NCBI GenBank assembly: GCA_021850745.1 | Contig: JAJZKX010000131.1 | Coordinates: forward strand, 1-5,936 | Direction: 5' to 3' | Source of the DNA: Thermoplasmata archaeon | GTDB lineage: Archaea > Thermoplasmatota > Thermoplasmata > Thermoplasmatales > Thermoplasmataceae | Length of the DNA stretch: 5,936 nucleotides | Part shown: positions 5,413-5,936 of the stretch, piece by piece | Numbering within the stretch: position 1 is the stretch's first letter | Layout of the letters: each line of letters begins with the position of its first letter | Position numbers and translations under genes: made by a program | Notes under the pieces: generated by a model | Databases searched by the model: none | What the model was told of the DNA's origin: nothing | Seen by the model: the letters and a program-made list of their open reading frames with translations, nothing else

Positions 5413-5936
5413 TGAAAATCCTCGTACTTGCAAAGCAAGTCCCGGATGTCAATAAAATTTCTTTTGATCCTTCCACGGGCAGGATTATCAGGGAGGGTGT
5501 TCCACTTTCAATCAACTCTTTTGACAAGAAGGCTGTTGAGGAGGCCATCAGGATCAAGGAAAGGCTTGGAGCGGAAGTTGTTGTTGCAACCATGGGGCCG
5601 CCACAGGCATCTGATATACTCAATGAATCACTCCGAATGGGAGCGGATAGGGGAATCCTCATAACAGACAGGCAGTATGGAGGTGCGGATACATGGGCAA
5701 CATCAAGGGTTCTTTCAAGGCTTGTGGAAATTGAATCCCCAGAAATTGTACTGTGCGGCAAGTACTCCCTTGATGGAGAGACTTCGCAGGTACCTCCGCA
5801 GATTGCATTCTTTTCCGGATACTCACTTGGGACTTCTGTCTCGTCAATAGAATTTCAGCAGGATAACAAGCTCATTCTTGAGAAAGAGACTGAGGGTGGA
5901 ATTGAAAAGATCAGATTGCCGATGCCCATAGTGATT
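5412..5936 (+). CDS. etfB: Electron transfer flavoprotein beta subunit (EtfB/FixA), 3' end beyond window
   Basis: EtfB forms a heterodimer with EtfA and carries electrons from flavin dehydrogenases, such as acyl-CoA dehydrogenases, to a membrane quinone reductase or, in bifurcating Fix-type complexes, to ferredoxin. 175 codons are visible of the usual 250-260. Family hallmarks are MKILVLAKQVPD (1-12), INSFDKKAVEEAIRIKE (34-50), VVATMGPPQASDILNESL (57-73), GADRGILITD (77-86), YGGADTWATSRVL (89-101) and VLCGKYSLDGETSQVPPQIA (113-132), the last being the nucleotide-binding DGxTxQVxPQ segment. The EtfB signature region (about residue 180 on), the partner alpha subunit and any dehydrogenase lie to the right, so a fused beta-alpha form or bifurcating type cannot be judged. 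It is the second gene after the Rieske protein. Confidence 0.93.
   Translation, partial: MKILVLAKQVPDVNKISFDPSTGRIIREGVPLSINSFDKKAVEEAIRIKERLGAEVVVATMGPPQASDILNESLRMGADRGILITDRQYGGADTWATSRVLSRLVEIESPEIVLCGKYSLDGETSQVPPQIAFFSGYSLGTSVSSIEFQQDNKLILEKETEGGIEKIRLPMPIVI

Noticed and set aside
5396..5847. Minus-strand open frames of 121 and 62 codons and a plus-strand 78-codon frame
   Set aside because: They are other-frame shadows of etfB, whose family motifs are continuous from 5412 to the edge.
1..5936. tRNA or rRNA genes, CRISPR arrays, insertion sequences, attachment sites
   Set aside because: No cloverleaf-type sequences, regularly spaced repeats, transposase motifs or terminal inverted repeats were seen by reading. 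Nearly all of the window is accounted for by intact genes and short promoter gaps.

Overview
The window looks like a chromosomal stretch from a thermoacidophilic euryarchaeon of the Thermoplasmatales type (Thermoplasma, Ferroplasma, Cuniculiplasma and relatives). The grounds are an archaeal type II methionine aminopeptidase, AT-rich TATA boxes about 22-26 bases before several start codons (leaderless transcription), Shine-Dalgarno sites mainly at internal operon genes, and moderate-to-low GC. The exact genus is inference. There are no RNA genes, insertion sequences or CRISPR arrays, and coding density is high.

Layout. Minus strand, left: a family I acyl-CoA:carboxylate CoA-transferase (propionate/acetate CoA-transferase type) whose last residues lie beyond the left edge. 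Upstream of it on the same strand is methionine aminopeptidase (map), with a 113-base gap that carries its own promoter-like box and a two-copy palindromic repeat. A divergent 89-base promoter region separates map from a plus-strand two-gene operon. This operon holds a short-chain dehydrogenase/reductase followed one base later by a strongly diverged QueA-like protein (SAM:tRNA ribosyltransferase-isomerase fold). It converges on a minus-strand winged-helix regulator with SufR-like cysteine spacing. Divergent from the regulator is a small soluble Rieske [2Fe-2S] protein, whose stop codon overlaps the start of an electron transfer flavoprotein beta subunit that runs off the right edge.

How it fits together. 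The right part reads as a redox module: a putative Fe-S-sensing regulator facing a Rieske protein translationally coupled to ETF, so Fe-S or redox status may control electron delivery linked to acyl-CoA metabolism. The CoA-transferase would activate or exchange short-chain acids. The most unusual piece is the SDR-QueA-like pair. Archaea are not known to make queuosine, and the QueA-like protein keeps the scaffold motifs but changes several active-site blocks, so it may act on a different nucleoside or substrate. Three intergenic regions carry repeat pairs or triplets that could be regulator binding sites.
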